Assembly: GCA_009869945.1 (NCBI GenBank)
Contig: WIXG01000334.1
Location: 1-64,000 of the forward strand
Reading direction: 5' to 3'
From: Mesaphorura yosii
Taxonomy: Eukaryota; Arthropoda; Collembola; Poduromorpha; Tullbergiidae
Length of the DNA: 64,000 bases
In this document: piece by piece, positions 22,975-36,384 of the stretch
Layout of the letters: each line of letters opens with the position of its first letter
How positions within the stretch are numbered: position 1 is the stretch's first letter
Position numbers and translations under genes: made by a program
Notes under the pieces: generated by a model
Told to the model about the DNA's origin: nothing
The model's input: only the letters and a program-made list of their open reading frames with translations
Databases searched by the model: none

Positions 22975-25900
22975 ATGATAATGGAGGAGTCTGTGGCACA
23001 ACATTGTTCTGGTTGTGGTCTCCGTATCTTGGACAGATACTATCTCCTGGCCGTCGATAGACAGTGGCATAACGACTGCTTGAAGGTATCGTAAACAAAA
23101 CATGTGTTAAAATTTGGTTTGGCAACGTTAATAACATTTGATAATATTGATTCCACTTAGTGCACGATTTGTGGAATCGGACTGGGGAATCATCTTACAT
23201 GCTTTGCACGTGACGGAGAAATTTACTGTCGTGAAGACTACACGAGGTGAGTTGACTTTTAACGAGATACACTGCTTCTGCTGCAGTTGCAGGAGACTAG
23301 CCCGTATTTTATTCAAGCAGCTGAATTGTTGCTCAAGATCCTTAAATTCCTGTCGTTATCCATAATCCAGTGGGCATTAAATAAAAGAACGCGACACTGA
23401 TATCATTTTATGGAAGCATTTGCTTGTGGGTTTGTCAGACATGAAATATCTTAATTGGAAAACGTCTTTGTTCCTTTTATGTTACGTGAATCATGAATCT
23501 CGTGTGCCTGTACTGTGGCTTGTCGCGGAACAGCGTGGCAAGGCGAAGGCAGGGCAGGCACAATGAAGATACGAGATCAGTCATATATTTCAAAAGTCAA
23601 GGGTTTGCCCTGTGCGCTGCCAACATTTTTTGGACAATGACAGGACAGGTCCAGGTCGGTCAGGTTGTTGTTCTGGTTCTGATTCAGTCGTTCAGTTCTC
23701 GTTCACCGCAAAGCAGCAGCCAGCATAAAACACGGAGACGGAGACTAAAAAGTTAAGGTCATAAAAATGAAAGACAAAAATGTAGTCCTAGTCAGTCAGA
23801 ATGCCGGAGAGGGGAAAGAAGCCAAAAGCGAGAAACGAACCAAACCAAACCAGAAACTTGTTATCTGGAAAAATGTATTAACTATAAAATTTATATACGT
23901 ATCCGTATTATTTTATACATCTGTAATCTCTGACTGGCCTGCACGCATTCATAACACAGAAGACAGGACAGAAACCCGATCCTTTTCTTTTGTGGTTTGA
24001 CTCACTCGTCCGAGATCTTCCTCATCTCATCGCTGGACGCGTAAACGTAAACCCAATTGAGTCATTTCACAGAATCTTACAAGTTCCGATAGACATTTAC
24101 GAGCCTCAGCCGCCGTACCTGAGCTCAATATCGCCAATGAGAGTGCATTCGTGGTTCATTTATTGAAGGGAGATGAACAAGCTCCAAATTTTTTCTCCGC
24201 CGAATCCCATCGCCTCGCCATCTCAGGCATCAGGCTTATTAATGTGAGAAAAACGAACCAACTTCATTCAATTTAATTTTAAAAGGATTGTAATGTAAAA
24301 ATGCAGTGCAGTCACTTGTTTCTTCGTGGATAAAGAAATTATTAAGAAGTTGAACAAGTTTTACTCTCCAACAAAAAAGGAATCGAGTCTTGGCCCGGCT
24401 TGGCGCGTACGCAGTAAAAAACTAACATGTCAACAATTTTATGATGATACTTTGTAACTCTCAATTGTTGCTCGACGCTCTTTTTCCAATCTTCGAGCCG
24501 AGCGAGCTCTCAATCCATTGCCAATGCATTGAAGCAAGTTGTTTTGCCTTGCTCTGGTTTGCTCTTGTCAAATCACAATAAACGTCACAGCCACAGTCGA
24601 AGTCGTTGCCGTATAAAAACCAAACCAGAACGAGATCAAGTTTAGGAATTGCATATATGCGTATGCGATGAGATTGTGTCTGTGTTTGTGATGCGGGACA
24701 CGAAATGTGGATAAGAAAACGACAAAATTTATTGATGTTTGCAACAAGATTACAAGCAAGAATTTTTTCAATTTGTGAGAAATGAATGAAATTTCGATTT
24801 CAGCGAACAAGCAAATCGTCAAGCGAATAAGTGAGGCTGAGAATTTGAGAATAAGAAAACTCAATTTGTGAACGAGGCCATAACTCATTTATGTATTGAC
24901 ACTGACTCTTGCATTTTTGGCGTGTTGACGTGCTGATCATTAAAATATGTATTTATTTCAAGATTTTGAGGTTCTACTCTTGCTGCTCTTGTTAATAAGA
25001 TCTTCTTCCTGGAAGTGGAAAGTCTCCTGTCAGGAATTATAGAATTAATCAATGGACAAGGTGAACATATCTATAGTTCATAGCGTGAAGCAAGTAATGT
25101 CAAATCATGTACAAATATGGCATCAATAATATCAAGAAATGCATTGAGATTATTACTAGTGTGTTAGCATGTTAAAAATGAAAAGTCAATCGCTACAAAT
25201 ACGAGGCTAGACTTGAAATGATTTATGTTCTCATTAAGAACACATCTCGAAGCTCCATGCACACATTTTTTCATTTGCCAATCGGGAATCTCTGAAACTC
25301 GAAATTGAGACATAAAATAATCTCTCGGGCTTGGAATCAAGGCTCAGGCTCCATTTTTGTCAGATTGATGAATTAATTTAGTACTGGCCTGATAATTAAG
25401 TCCAGTGAAGAACTTGGTCTCCTGCCTCGCTCTTTCTTCGTTCAATTTTTCACTGTTCATAGTTAATATTCTCCATGTATTCGTATTTTTCAACTTTCCA
25501 CCTAAAAATCCATCTCTAAATCTGAATCTGAACGGTAGTGTTTCCATTGTGTACGTAAACAATGCAGATTTCGTACAATGAGCCTACAATACTACAAAGC
25601 GGTGTTTATTGAAGGGGAAGTATTTATTCTCTGCTCTTCTCTTCTCTTCTCACAATTCAAATCCACATGATGAAGAATGAAGAGGAACCCTTCCTGTTTC
25701 TGTTTCTGTGCCTCTCTATTCAGTCAACATATTTAAGAGCTCTCACACTGCGCCGTGCCGTGCCGACCCTTGTCTGTCCACCTTTACCGTTTACCTTTAA
25801 TGATGACGTTATGACTATGACGGGTCCGGGCCGGGCCCTCTTCTCAGTGAATGAATTATTGATAAGTGTTAACAAGGAGTCAGTCAGCAAGTTCCACGCC

Positions 25901-28900
25901 AAGCCAAGCCAGGTGCTTTCACCTGTGCGCGTACGCTTCCTGAATCTGGAATGAAATCTCATGCGTGCATAAATGAATGGGCATTTTTCACGGCAGGGCA
26001 GCACTGAGCAGAAAAGGCAAATGTCAGTGGCAAAAACTGCAGGGAATTCTGTCATTCTGCAGTTTCACGGGGTTGGAGGGTGCAAAGTTGCCGACGCTGA
26101 TGATGTTTATCAACTCACTTGAATGACATACTTGTCAATATTTATAATTGATTTGTTCCATATGTCGAGCCCAATTTCATGGGTCCTCGTAAAAATTTCA
26201 TGGAGGATCCAACTCGGCGTGGCAGGCTGAAGAGCAGCCCAGCCACTTTGTAAAAAGGGGTAAGGCACATAGGATTTATGAATCCCAGTTCCGCAAGTCA
26301 CAAGCCAAGTTTATTAACTGCGTCCAATTTACTGAGACACTGAGAACTTTACGCTTTTAGCATGCGAATTTTTTGGAAATCGAGCATCCATTCGTTTATT
26401 CATGATGAATTTACTCCAGCGAAGGTGAAAGGTGGGAGTGATGGCTTAAATGAAGCATGACACGGATACACGATCACGCAATTGATTTTAAAAGGGTTAA
26501 AATGATAATGGAAAAGTAATGGTTCGTTTTTGTTGGCAAATTTGCACGTAAGCGACTAGAAAACATGAACCCACTTCCGACGCGACGTTGACAGCGGCAG
26601 CTCTACTATGAATAATGCACACGCAAAAGGGTATAAACATGTTTGGAGACAATCAACGCGATACTGGCGATACGCGCAATTAAAAACACATGGAACATGA
26701 AATTCTACTTTTCGCTTGAGTTTAATGGAGCTGCTGCTGGAATAAAACATGATTTTTGGACTCCTGCTGTGCAGAGAAGAAAAACGCTGGGAATTTAAGA
26801 TTCTTCAACTCTTCCATGTAATAATTAACCAATTAGCAATGTTCTTTCTTCATTTCAGGCGCTACTCCGTCAATGGATCTCATCGAAGCAGTTCGAGCAA
26901 CGGAAGTGATTACCCACACCACCCGGCGCATGAGGGACGATGTGGACGCTGTGGAAACAGTATTGGATCTCAGGAGCTCGTCATGCGGGCGAAGGAGCTG
27001 GTTTTCCATCTTCACTGTTTTGTGTGTGTGATTTGTTTGCGTGTCCTTAACAAAGGTGAGTTCACGTCAGCGTTTGCCGTCCAGTAAACAAATGAATGCA
27101 TGAATCTCATTTATTCAATTGACGGGCACGCGCACGGGTCTGCATGCATGAAATTCCATGAATTCTGATCTGATCGTGGCGCGCCGCGGATCGCGGTTGA
27201 AGATGATTAATAATAATATCATTCCTATTACCATTACGTTAACGGGATTACCATTCTCCTTTCTTTCTCTTCCTTCTGGGGCCTGCCCTTTGCTGTTCCT
27301 GCTGCCGCCGATGTTTTCCGTGCCCGGTTGCTGCTGTTTTCCTGACACAAACATCGACCGTCCACGCTAGGTGACCACTTTGGAATGCGATCGTCTGCTC
27401 TTTACTGTGCTGAGCATTTCGAGCTGATTGAACCCCGCCCACCTTCACCTCAACCAAGTTTCTTCAATGGAGCTGGATCTGGTCAGAAAGGACGACCGAG
27501 GAAGCGGAATAAAGAACCTCAAGACGTCGTACTCACCACGCCTTGCGGTAAGCCAAATAAACGCAGCGTAGCCGTAGCGGTCCTGGAACCTTTAACAAAC
27601 ACATTACGAATTACGACTTTCGACTACTGCATTATTAACTTTATTAAATGACTTTCCTTTGAGGTTCTCCTCTGCGGACGGCAAAGACCAAAGTTAAAGG
27701 CAAAGTGAAGTTTCTTGTAAAGTGCCGAATGCCGACCAAGGCGACTTTCCTCGTTATTCCGGCCGACCAAGGCGGTTACGCCAGATTGCAACAATGCACT
27801 CTGCACTGGCATCATGTTCTTTCTGTGTTGCGGGTACAACAATGCTAGGCACGGCACGACCGACTACAAACCACATAATAAGCGTAACGCGTAATGAATG
27901 ATGATTGTTTCAAATTTCAAGCCCTCATTTTCTTCTTAAATAGACACATTACAGCAGCGGTTTGACTTTTGAATCGCTTTAACGATGCGATGGGCTGCTA
28001 TTTTCAACGAATTTCGTCAGTTTAGTTGGACGGTGTCTCTTTAATCACGTCAGTGGGTCCGACAATGACAGCAACGCCGTCATTGTTCTACTTGAGGAGT
28101 CATATTTAAGGAGTCGAGTCTGAACAACGAGTTCGCATTGCATTGGGTTTGGCGTTTCACTGTTTCGCATTTCGCAAGAACGTCTGTCGCGTTTCTTGTC
28201 GTGGTCTTGGCTTGTATTTTTGACAACCTGTACTCGAACTCTACTCATGTCTTCTCTTCTTGCTTGGGGGAGGTGCGAGCGAGCTGCTGAGTTTTATGCA
28301 AGTTTGCCAGTTAACAATGTCTGAATCCGTGTCTGACTCGCAGCAATGACAACTGAAACCTGACTTGGTGTAGACCTGATTATAATTTTACGCATTGTCT
28401 ACTTCAATATTTCACATGTGGCTAAACCGCGCTTGACGCGTTGGCCTTGAACACATGAACAGCATCGTCCATCCTCGCATGGGACTCAGCGAGCGAATTC
28501 TTGTCGAATTCGTGCATCTTGCCCTTTATTACGACACGGCGGCTCTTATCGCATCACGCAGTTAATAACTCTAGTTAGCGTGTTCATGGCGAACGCGAAA
28601 CGTGTATGCGTACGCATTGTTTCCATTCGAGCAACAATAGCACAGGAACGAAGAAACCGGAAGTCGTATTTAACGTTAAATACCACCAACGCATTGCGGC
28701 ATTGCGTTGTGCTGGTGGACTTGCGTTTGTTTTAGTTTAAGGATATTTCTTGGCGTTTGTTCTTCTTTTTGTTTCTCGTTCATCCACTTCACGACTTCCA
28801 CAATGGCAATACAACAGAACGCAATGCAATGATCAAATTCAAAAGCGAAGGTAATGGGAGAGGAAACACATGTGCGTGCATTGCGTGCAAGCTGGTTCGA

Positions 28901-30992
28901 GTTCGAAGCTGGAGCTTCATGGCAGTGGCGTGTCATTCACGCTGGGGTTAACCATAATCATATAATATGGCTCACCTCCCAAATTTAAGTTAAACTGTGC
29001 TTGTGTTGGTGGTGGCGGTGGTTGGCTTCCACTTTGAATGAATTTGAAGCGGAGCGGAGGGTTGAAATACTGCGTTATATTTGCTGTCTTCTTCTTTAGG
29101 GTTGACGATTTTATTTCTCTCAAATTGCAACTACTTCGAGACGCAAAGAGGCACCCAAGACTCCGAGATGCGTAATGCGTAATTCTGTCCTTACAATTTT
29201 AAAACTCCATGCATTATGCGCTCACTTTAGGCTAAGAGTGATTACCACTGCCATTGCCGACGTGAATGTCGTTGTCACGCTAGTTTACCGCAGATAATAC
29301 GAGCTTTGACATTTCCTTCTGCTCTGGTCAAGCCAAACTTGAGAATTTTCGGTCTCGACTTGGGATGAAGAATATGAGATTGGTTACATTTCGGGAGAAA
29401 AATGCCATGTTGTTATTTTCTTGTGGTTTTGTTTTCGACTCGAATTACTCTGTCAAACGGTAAAAGCGAAAGCAATAGCAAAATTAAAACAACACGAAGA
29501 CGGATAGGAGATTATGGACTCTTGTCGCTGTCGTTTGCAATGGCGGCTTCCGTCTGTTTACTTAATTACTTTTGACATTATTTGGTCGGTCCACCCTCAC
29601 ATGCATCGCAGTCTGCAGTGCATTTTCGGTTCTCGGTTGTGGTCGACCGGAAGAGATGAGAAAGGAATTCCAGGAATTGGTCGGCACTCTTACTTCACAC
29701 GTTTTCACAAAGTTTAAGTTTACATTTCTTATTCGTTCATTCTTGTTTGCATTGCAGGCGATTTGATGGGGACACCACCGTCCGAGTCAGTTGGCGGTGT
29801 CCTAAGACTAGTTGAAGGCGGTGGTTACGAGTCATCCTCCTCATCCTGTCCCGGTGGTGCTGCTGGACAAAGGACGAAGCGAATGCGAACTTCATTCAAA
29901 CACCATCAACTACGAACAATGAAGTCTTACTTTGGCATAAATCAGAATCCAGACGCAAAAGACTTGAAGCAGTTGGCACAGAAGACTGGCCTCAGTAAAC
30001 GAGTCCTGCAGGTACAAATATTACAAATGTGTTTGTGCACTTGCACACTGAATTTGCATATTTACGTATTTTTATGGGCTAAAGCGGATTAAACGCAGTT
30101 TTGAGATCTGCCGCTTGCCAGCGTTAACAAATTGGCATCGAGCCTGAGCTTGAGCTCCAATTTGTCGTCGTGTCATAATCTTATTTATCAACGAATTTAC
30201 AATACAAATTTACATAAGCCATGAATTTGTACTTTTTTAACTTGATGCAGGTTTGGTTTCAAAATGCACGAGCAAAATGGAGACGAAACACGATGCGTAA
30301 TGACAGCGGAGGCAAATCTGGTAAGTCGAGACCTTAATCATAGTAATTCGTATCAAGTTAGCGTGTAGCGTGTATCAAGGGAATATCGACGAACCCTTGC
30401 GCTTCTGCTTCTTTCTCCTCGTAGCCGAAGCCATGGCGTAGCCCATTATTTGCATTGCGCATTACGCATTACTTCCTTTCTCTCACGCGCTGAGTTCACT
30501 TTCTCTGGCTCGCGCTTGTAATACGAAGCCATGCGTTCGGAGCATGTTTTTCCACGGAATCATTCCCTTTGAAGGCACGGCAGGCACCTGCTGCCCGTCT
30601 TGCCTTTTCTGTTTACACATCATTCGTACTTTCATTTCAAAGTCAATTCAAGCGCAGCGCAGTGCCATCAAATTATGGATATTTGTGTTTATGTTTATAG
30701 TATTTTGTAGTATGTTGACTTTCACCGCCAAGCCAAAGCCAAAAATAAATTCTCTTTTTTCTTGCAAGATTGCAAGGTGCTTTGCTTTATGCAACGTTCA
30801 ATTAACATGTGCATATTTTTCTCAGGTGGAACAACTCCGACACAGCACGACTCTGATCTCGGTCAATCAACATCGTCACAAGACCTGCTCCTGCAGCAAA
30901 CTCAGCTTCAGAACGGTCTTGGGAGCGGGTCGCTAATTCACCATCAATCGCTCTCCGATAATGAAGGCGGATTCTCGAATGATATCTACTAA
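22975..30992 (+). CDS. ap: LIM-homeodomain transcription factor, apterous/Lhx2/9 type
   Basis: Nuclear transcription factor of 353 residues. In arthropods apterous specifies dorsal appendage identity and certain neurons, with its LIM domains binding the Chip/Ldb cofactor. Exons: 22975-23085, 23161-23246, 26859-27055, 27371-27547, 29758-30011, 30251-30320, 30826-30992. An in-frame TGA at 22948 sets the start. LIM1 (from CSGC at about residue 10) includes the family-typical DRYYLLAVDRQWH; LIM2 begins at C94 (CGRC). The homeodomain (about 228-287) contains KRMRTSFKHHQLRTMKSYF and, after an intron at the usual 44/45 position, VWFQNARAKWRR. Compared with relatives, the stretch before LIM1 is very short and the LIM1-LIM2 linker has a Ser-rich insertion of about 20 residues. 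The C-terminus is Gln/Ser-rich and ends SNDIY. Confidence 0.95.
23247..26858. other. Intron 2 of the apterous-type gene (3.6 kb)
   Basis: The intron lies between the two LIM domains, with GTGAGT at the start and TTTCAG at the end. No embedded gene is supported. In LIM-homeobox genes large early introns commonly carry enhancers; none can be placed here from sequence alone. Confidence 0.55.
27548..29757. other. Intron 4 of the apterous-type gene (2.2 kb)
   Basis: The intron lies between the LIM2/linker exon and the homeodomain exon. No embedded gene is seen. It contains copies of the 8-mer GCGTAATG at 27889-27896 and 29170-29177 (with an overlapping partial copy to 29183), reported as an observation. 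Confidence 0.5.
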
Positions 30993-32743
30993 CAAACTCA
31001 CAAAGTCCTAATTAATAGTATTAATCCTTCTCCCTGAAAACTTTGTTGTTGTCGCTGTCAAATTCTTACTAAATGCGAATTAGTGCCCTTTGCCCTCTCC
31101 TTCCCTTTGCCATGACCCTTGCTCGCTCGTCACACGTTCGTTCCCCCACGCTCTCCCTAAACAAGGCATTAAAAAACAAGGCACCCAAGTCACATGCACT
31201 CGGCACTCTGCACTTTAATCAGTAATCAGCCATGTGAGCTTCGAGTGAGTTTATATTTAATTTTAACAACCTGTTGTGAATCCTAAGCCCAGAATCCTAA
31301 TCCTACTCGTAGCCTAGCCAAGTAGAGCGAAACAAAAGTCACAAGGTAACTTTAGTTTTAGGTTTTGTAAACCAATTATATTTATTATTGTACTTTTGTT
31401 ATACCAAATTATGACTCATCCTACCGTTTTTCCAAGTTGCGAATGGCCGAATGGCGAGAAAAGAGAAAAGGCGTGATTTGTGAATAAAAACCTTTTACAA
31501 CCAGCAAAATCTTCCTAATTGGAGTGTGGGCTTTGCACGTCTTTCTTCTCCGGTCCGGTCCAGCTTTCTGTAGAAGAATTTTTCGAGCGTTTAGACAGTC
31601 AGCAAGCTCAAAATTTAAATCCTCTGAATGCAACCATATATTAACGTGCAGTATGCAGTAAGTTCAGTTTCTGTCTCGGTTTTCAGTTTGTTCATCTTAA
31701 TCTTTCAAAATTATCTTTCTGGCTGTCAGCAACTTGAATAAAAGTCGTGGAGCTGATGCCTGATGCTCTGAATCACCATTTCACCATGCCTGCTGCCTGC
31801 CTGCCCGAAACAAGATGACTCTTTTCATCGCCATAAATTGTGATGCATGTCGACGGTGACGGTAAAAGCAGTTTGGCTTTAGTCTTAAGTCACCAGGCAG
31901 GTTCTTGCCACCATACAAAAGTTGGAACTTTAGAACAACGCTCTCCGTATTCTTATTCGTAATTCGTATCACCGTATCTCTTCTCTTGTATCACCACCAA
32001 CTTGTTCCTGTTATGCTGCGCTATGCATCGGATTCGCTCTTCGCGTTACGTCGCGTTGCGTTACCCGCACTTTCGCTAATGAAGAGTTGCCCGTAGCAAC
32101 CGAGTCAAAATCGAGTTAACGAGTAGTCGACTCGAGTTGGAGTTGGAGTTCGATGTGTGCAAGGAAGAAAAGAAAATAAGTGCCAGCGCAATGCAATGCA
32201 TAGGAACCAGCAGTACCAGCAGCAGCAGCCAGTTATGAGTACAATAAAGTTGGTAGCTAAAAACAGAGTCATCATCCATCCATCGAGAGCGCGCGGAGAA
32301 ACGTAGTGAGAAAAAAATGTGTATAAAATGTTTATAATGATCCCCACCAACGCCAGTGCTTCTTCTTAAGGGAGGGGTATCTCGTATTCGTATCACCGTA
32401 TCATCATCGTCAAGATTCATACAATGCGGCCACGCAGGACTGCATTGCTGGCATTGCTGCGTTGCAGCGTGGCGAAGGCGAAGGCGAAGGCAATGAGCGC
32501 CGTAAATTCGTGTAAACTCAAATTCACCATTCACGGGGATGGCGACGGATGCAATAGCAGTGGCAAGTGGCAATAAATGGGAAGCTCAAATTCGAATTCG
32601 TACAAAGTGCTCGTTAGCGTTAGCAGCAAAGAACGACTGAATAAAATATACCGGCGCGAACTCGTTATTTTCATTATTTTCCATTTTATTTCAAAATTTT
32701 CACATTTTTCATAGTCATTCGTACCTGTTGGACGGACTCGTGG

Positions 32744-32761
32744 ACGCGTAAGCTTACGCGT
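32744..32761. other. 18-bp perfect palindrome ACGCGTAAGCTTACGCGT
   Basis: The sequence reads identically on both strands with no spacer. It lies in non-coding DNA between the apterous-type gene and the SH3 adaptor. A dimeric binding site or chance are both possible. Confidence 0.5.
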
Positions 32762-34984
32762 ACGTGAACAGATAGCCCGGCATTCTTCCAGCATCATTAT
32801 TCCATTATCTTCAACCGTGCAAGGAAATGCAAACAACAATGGCAGGCACAATGGCGATAACGATACAATGGCCTAGGAGCTAGTTAACAGTTCATTAGCG
32901 TGCCGTGCCTGCGCTGTGCGATTCTTTTGTAATCGTACATCGTAGTCGTTCGCGAGAGGAAGCGCGATTGCAATTTATTAACTAGCTGCCTAAAAATGCA
33001 GCACAGAACACGGCAGGCTACGGAATATAACAAAGTTTTAGTCAAAATTGGAATTGGAGTTCGACATCATTAAAAAATATTGTTGTGAAAAGTACGGCCG
33101 GATGATTTACGATAGGTCAGGAAATACTCACAGCACTCCGAATCACTGCGATGCGACTGCGAAAGTTAACTGCATGTTTACTACTATTTGACATGGGAAG
33201 TTGCGAGTTACGAGTTCCAAATTAGCCGAATTTTCAGTCTTCCGAAATGTGAAATTGGGACCGAAATATTTAATTGCCAATTGGAAATATCCAAGAAGTA
33301 CAAATTCTGAGAAAAATCGCACTGTCCTGAGATTTTTGAGCAATATTTCAATTGCAGAGATTGATAACGAACTCCTGGCACGCTTGCATGCTCACAACAG
33401 CCAGTTAGAGCTTAAATTTAATGATGAGAAGAGTCATTCGTGCGTGGAACATGACTCAGGCAGGCTCGAGGAACAAAGTTATAAAGAAATGATTGGGCCG
33501 GGCCGATTGTTGTTCCAATCACTGCCACTTCTCTGCTCGTGCCTTTTGCTTTTCGCATTTCACATTTTTACAAAGTTAACTCAAGTAATGCGCAATGAAA
33601 CGTGAATAAAATTCCATTTTGAATTGGAATCAGAATCAGTTGGAGTACTAGGCGCAATTATCCGAGTAACTGCACTGCTGGCTGCTTGTGTATACAACAA
33701 AAATCTTTACTCGTACTCTTTTCGTACTTTGATCTTGCTTGTGCGGGCAGCACAAAAAGAAATTTTCAGGCAAGACTTACTACTAAGAAGAGAAATGAGT
33801 TGGAAAAGAACGGAGAAAGTTGGACCGGGACTTTTGAATTGGGGCTTCAGCGACAGGCCACAAGCCCTTGAATTAAAATCGAGACGCGAATGTGTCAATC
33901 AGACGAGATTAACAAGACACTTGACGTTGGTGGAGTTTGTAATCTGCTTAAAGCACAGACTTTGTGCTGCTTTGAAATGTTTCATTCAGTTCTCGAGCGT
34001 CGAGATTATAAGCAAATAAAAATTAATTAATCTCGTGGGAATACATGTTCGTGTTTCGCATTTCCTGTTGTAGGAAGTTGATTGAATATTTGACAGCTCC
34101 AACTTACGTTCTGTTCTGTTACAGAACTAATAATAAAATCAAAGCCTGTGTACATAATCTTAATGAGGAATAAAAATACGAATACCACTACAAAGCTTCT
34201 ACACAATAACAGCAATACAGGGAACACAAGTCATTGAAAAGTGCGTGCAAAATCGAAATGCATCCGACCCTCAATCAGTTCGATGTCGATCGTATCTCGT
34301 CAGCAATATTTCACATCACGTCAAACCCAATTCAACTCAACTCAATGCCCACTCGACGTTTACAAATCAATGAATCCAAAATGAGGCTGCTGCGGTCGGG
34401 CTCAATTATAATGGTGTGCATGTGCAGTGATAAAAATTATGCAAGATTCAGATCTCGCCCTGGGAAACAAACTGAAACGGAGATCATGAACAATATAAAG
34501 GGCTCAGGCACTCGGACGAATCCCGTGCCCGTGATAAAAAGCGCTATAGAGGAAGCTGACTTTCTCTTTGCATCCCTGCCGCTGAGCATACGTTCTAAAA
34601 GTTCTCAGCCTCATCTTCATCGCATCGGATGCTATTGCTTTGCACGTACGTAAAAGGGGCGTGCTCGCCTCAGTCAACCTTCACGCAGCGAAGAACCGTG
34701 CAGTGAGCGAACGCAGTGAAAAGAGTCTCAGTCTCAGTCAGTCTCAGATTACATTTCACTTCAACCCTGAGCAAAAGCAAAGTTTCACTGATCCTCTTTC
34801 ATTGAATCGGAAAACTCGTACATGATCTCATAACCTTTTTATTCGAGTTGCCAACAAAAACATATTCATTAATCCAAATAAAATATTCAATTTCCATGCT
34901 CGTGAATGCGTAATGCATGTGCGTGTGCGTATGCGGACTGCGTAATGATGGAGAGCTTCACTGAACAAATTGTTATCCGGTCGC

Positions 34985-35091
34985 CACGTGCCGTGGCGTG
35001 TCCATTGTAATGCCTGTACCCGTTTTTTTTACTGTGCCGAGTTTTAATAGACTCACGGGAGTCGTTTATAACACGCGGCACGTGCCACGTG
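34985..35091. promoter_or_regulatory. Cluster of CACGTG E-boxes
   Basis: CACGTG occurs at 34985-34990 inside the inverted repeat GCCACG-TGC-CGTGGC, again inside the palindrome GGCACGTGCC (35077-35086), and again at 35086-35091. CACGTG is the canonical E-box of bHLH factors such as Myc/Max and Clock/Cycle. The function here is inferred only from the motif. Confidence 0.3.
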
Positions 35092-36384
35092 CACTATGCA
35101 CGCCGGGCCGGCCGGACAGCGATTAGATCATTTAGCAGGGCAGGGGCTCCGTAAATGTTTAGCGTAGTAATAATCACCATATCAAGAGGTTTTGACGTAG
35201 TTTTCATTCACAATGCTGATGCTGAGTTTTATTGTTCGCAGCAAAGCGCAGTGCACTGCAGAGATTCATGACACGATGCATAAAATTGTAATGAATTTAA
35301 TGAGGAAGAGATGGTTGGTGGGTTGGTTGGAGGTCGGCGCGTCTATGCAAAGGCTAACAGGGGAATGGAGAAAGACCGACATTGACGGCGAGACGCCGTT
35401 GACACGGGGCACGAGTCAAGTTTTTGTTAGCATGGGGTTTGGCGTTGTTGCTTTTGGATCTTCTTTGTTTAGATAAAGAAATTGTACTCCACGCCGTCGC
35501 CGTCCACTCCACAATCCACAAAGGATGCAAGGACACGCTCCCGCCGCCGACGGTGCCACTGTCGAAAATCTCTGCCGAAGTGGAAAAAAATACAATTTGA
35601 AATCAAATCAAATCAGTGCAGTAAACCATGATACAAGTACGTGAATGCAGTCGTGACGTAAGGATTTTAGCCCACCTTGCGCGCGCCAGGCTCCATTCTC
35701 AAGTTTCTAAGAGTGGATAAAAATCAATGAAGGTTTCGATGCTTCGAAGAACACCGCGACTGCTAAACCTCAGAAGCTTCATTTTGGATTCTGTAAAGCA
35801 AAAATCATTGTGTTTGAATGTTCTACAACAGCTTACAAAGGATTATTAAATTCAACAAACTGCTGCTGCTAACGCGATTATGTCGGTGTTCTAATGATTT
35901 TTACAATTGGAGGCATTCATTAATGAAAGCATCAGCTTGCAGCATTTCGCTTGTATTTCGGTGTTGTGTCAACGCTTAATGCTCTGTTCGTGAATGAATT
36001 GAGGGTGAACTTTCAGTTAACCGTGCAACATTCCGTGCCATGCCAGTGCACTCTACATGAAGAGACCACATTTACTTGCACCTACGGTACAGGATCTCTT
36101 CATTATTCCGTGAACACCAGTGAGCTTGAAACAAGCTGAAGACAATTCGATTTTTATTCGACGTTCGTGGTCCAAATAGCCAAATTCACAAGCCATAAGT
36201 TATAGCACAACTAAAGACATTTATTGCACAATTCGCGATGTATGTTTGCGAGGGTCACATGTATCGTGTATGGCAGATGAGCAAATAATGAAATGATAAA
36301 AAAATAAACACTAAACACACAGGTCAAAACTTAAAATAGGTGGCTAATAAGTTAAGAATTGCACTCTCAAGAATCTGCTAATTG

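Larger units (their letters stand above)
30993..36384. other. Gap between the apterous-type gene and the SH3 adaptor
   Basis: No gene is supported in this 5.4 kb. The left end should contain the LIM-homeobox 3' UTR; AATAAA occurs near 31482 and 31737. The right end holds the adaptor's 3' UTR, with a minus-strand AATAAA at 36225-36220. Between them are many short open frames on both strands without domains, an 18-bp perfect palindrome (32744-32761), and a cluster of CACGTG sites at 34985-35091. Confidence 0.5.

Noticed and set aside
26556-26750. Short frames in the large intron of the apterous-type gene
   Set aside because: They lack domains and splice signals; chance frames in AT-rich intron DNA.
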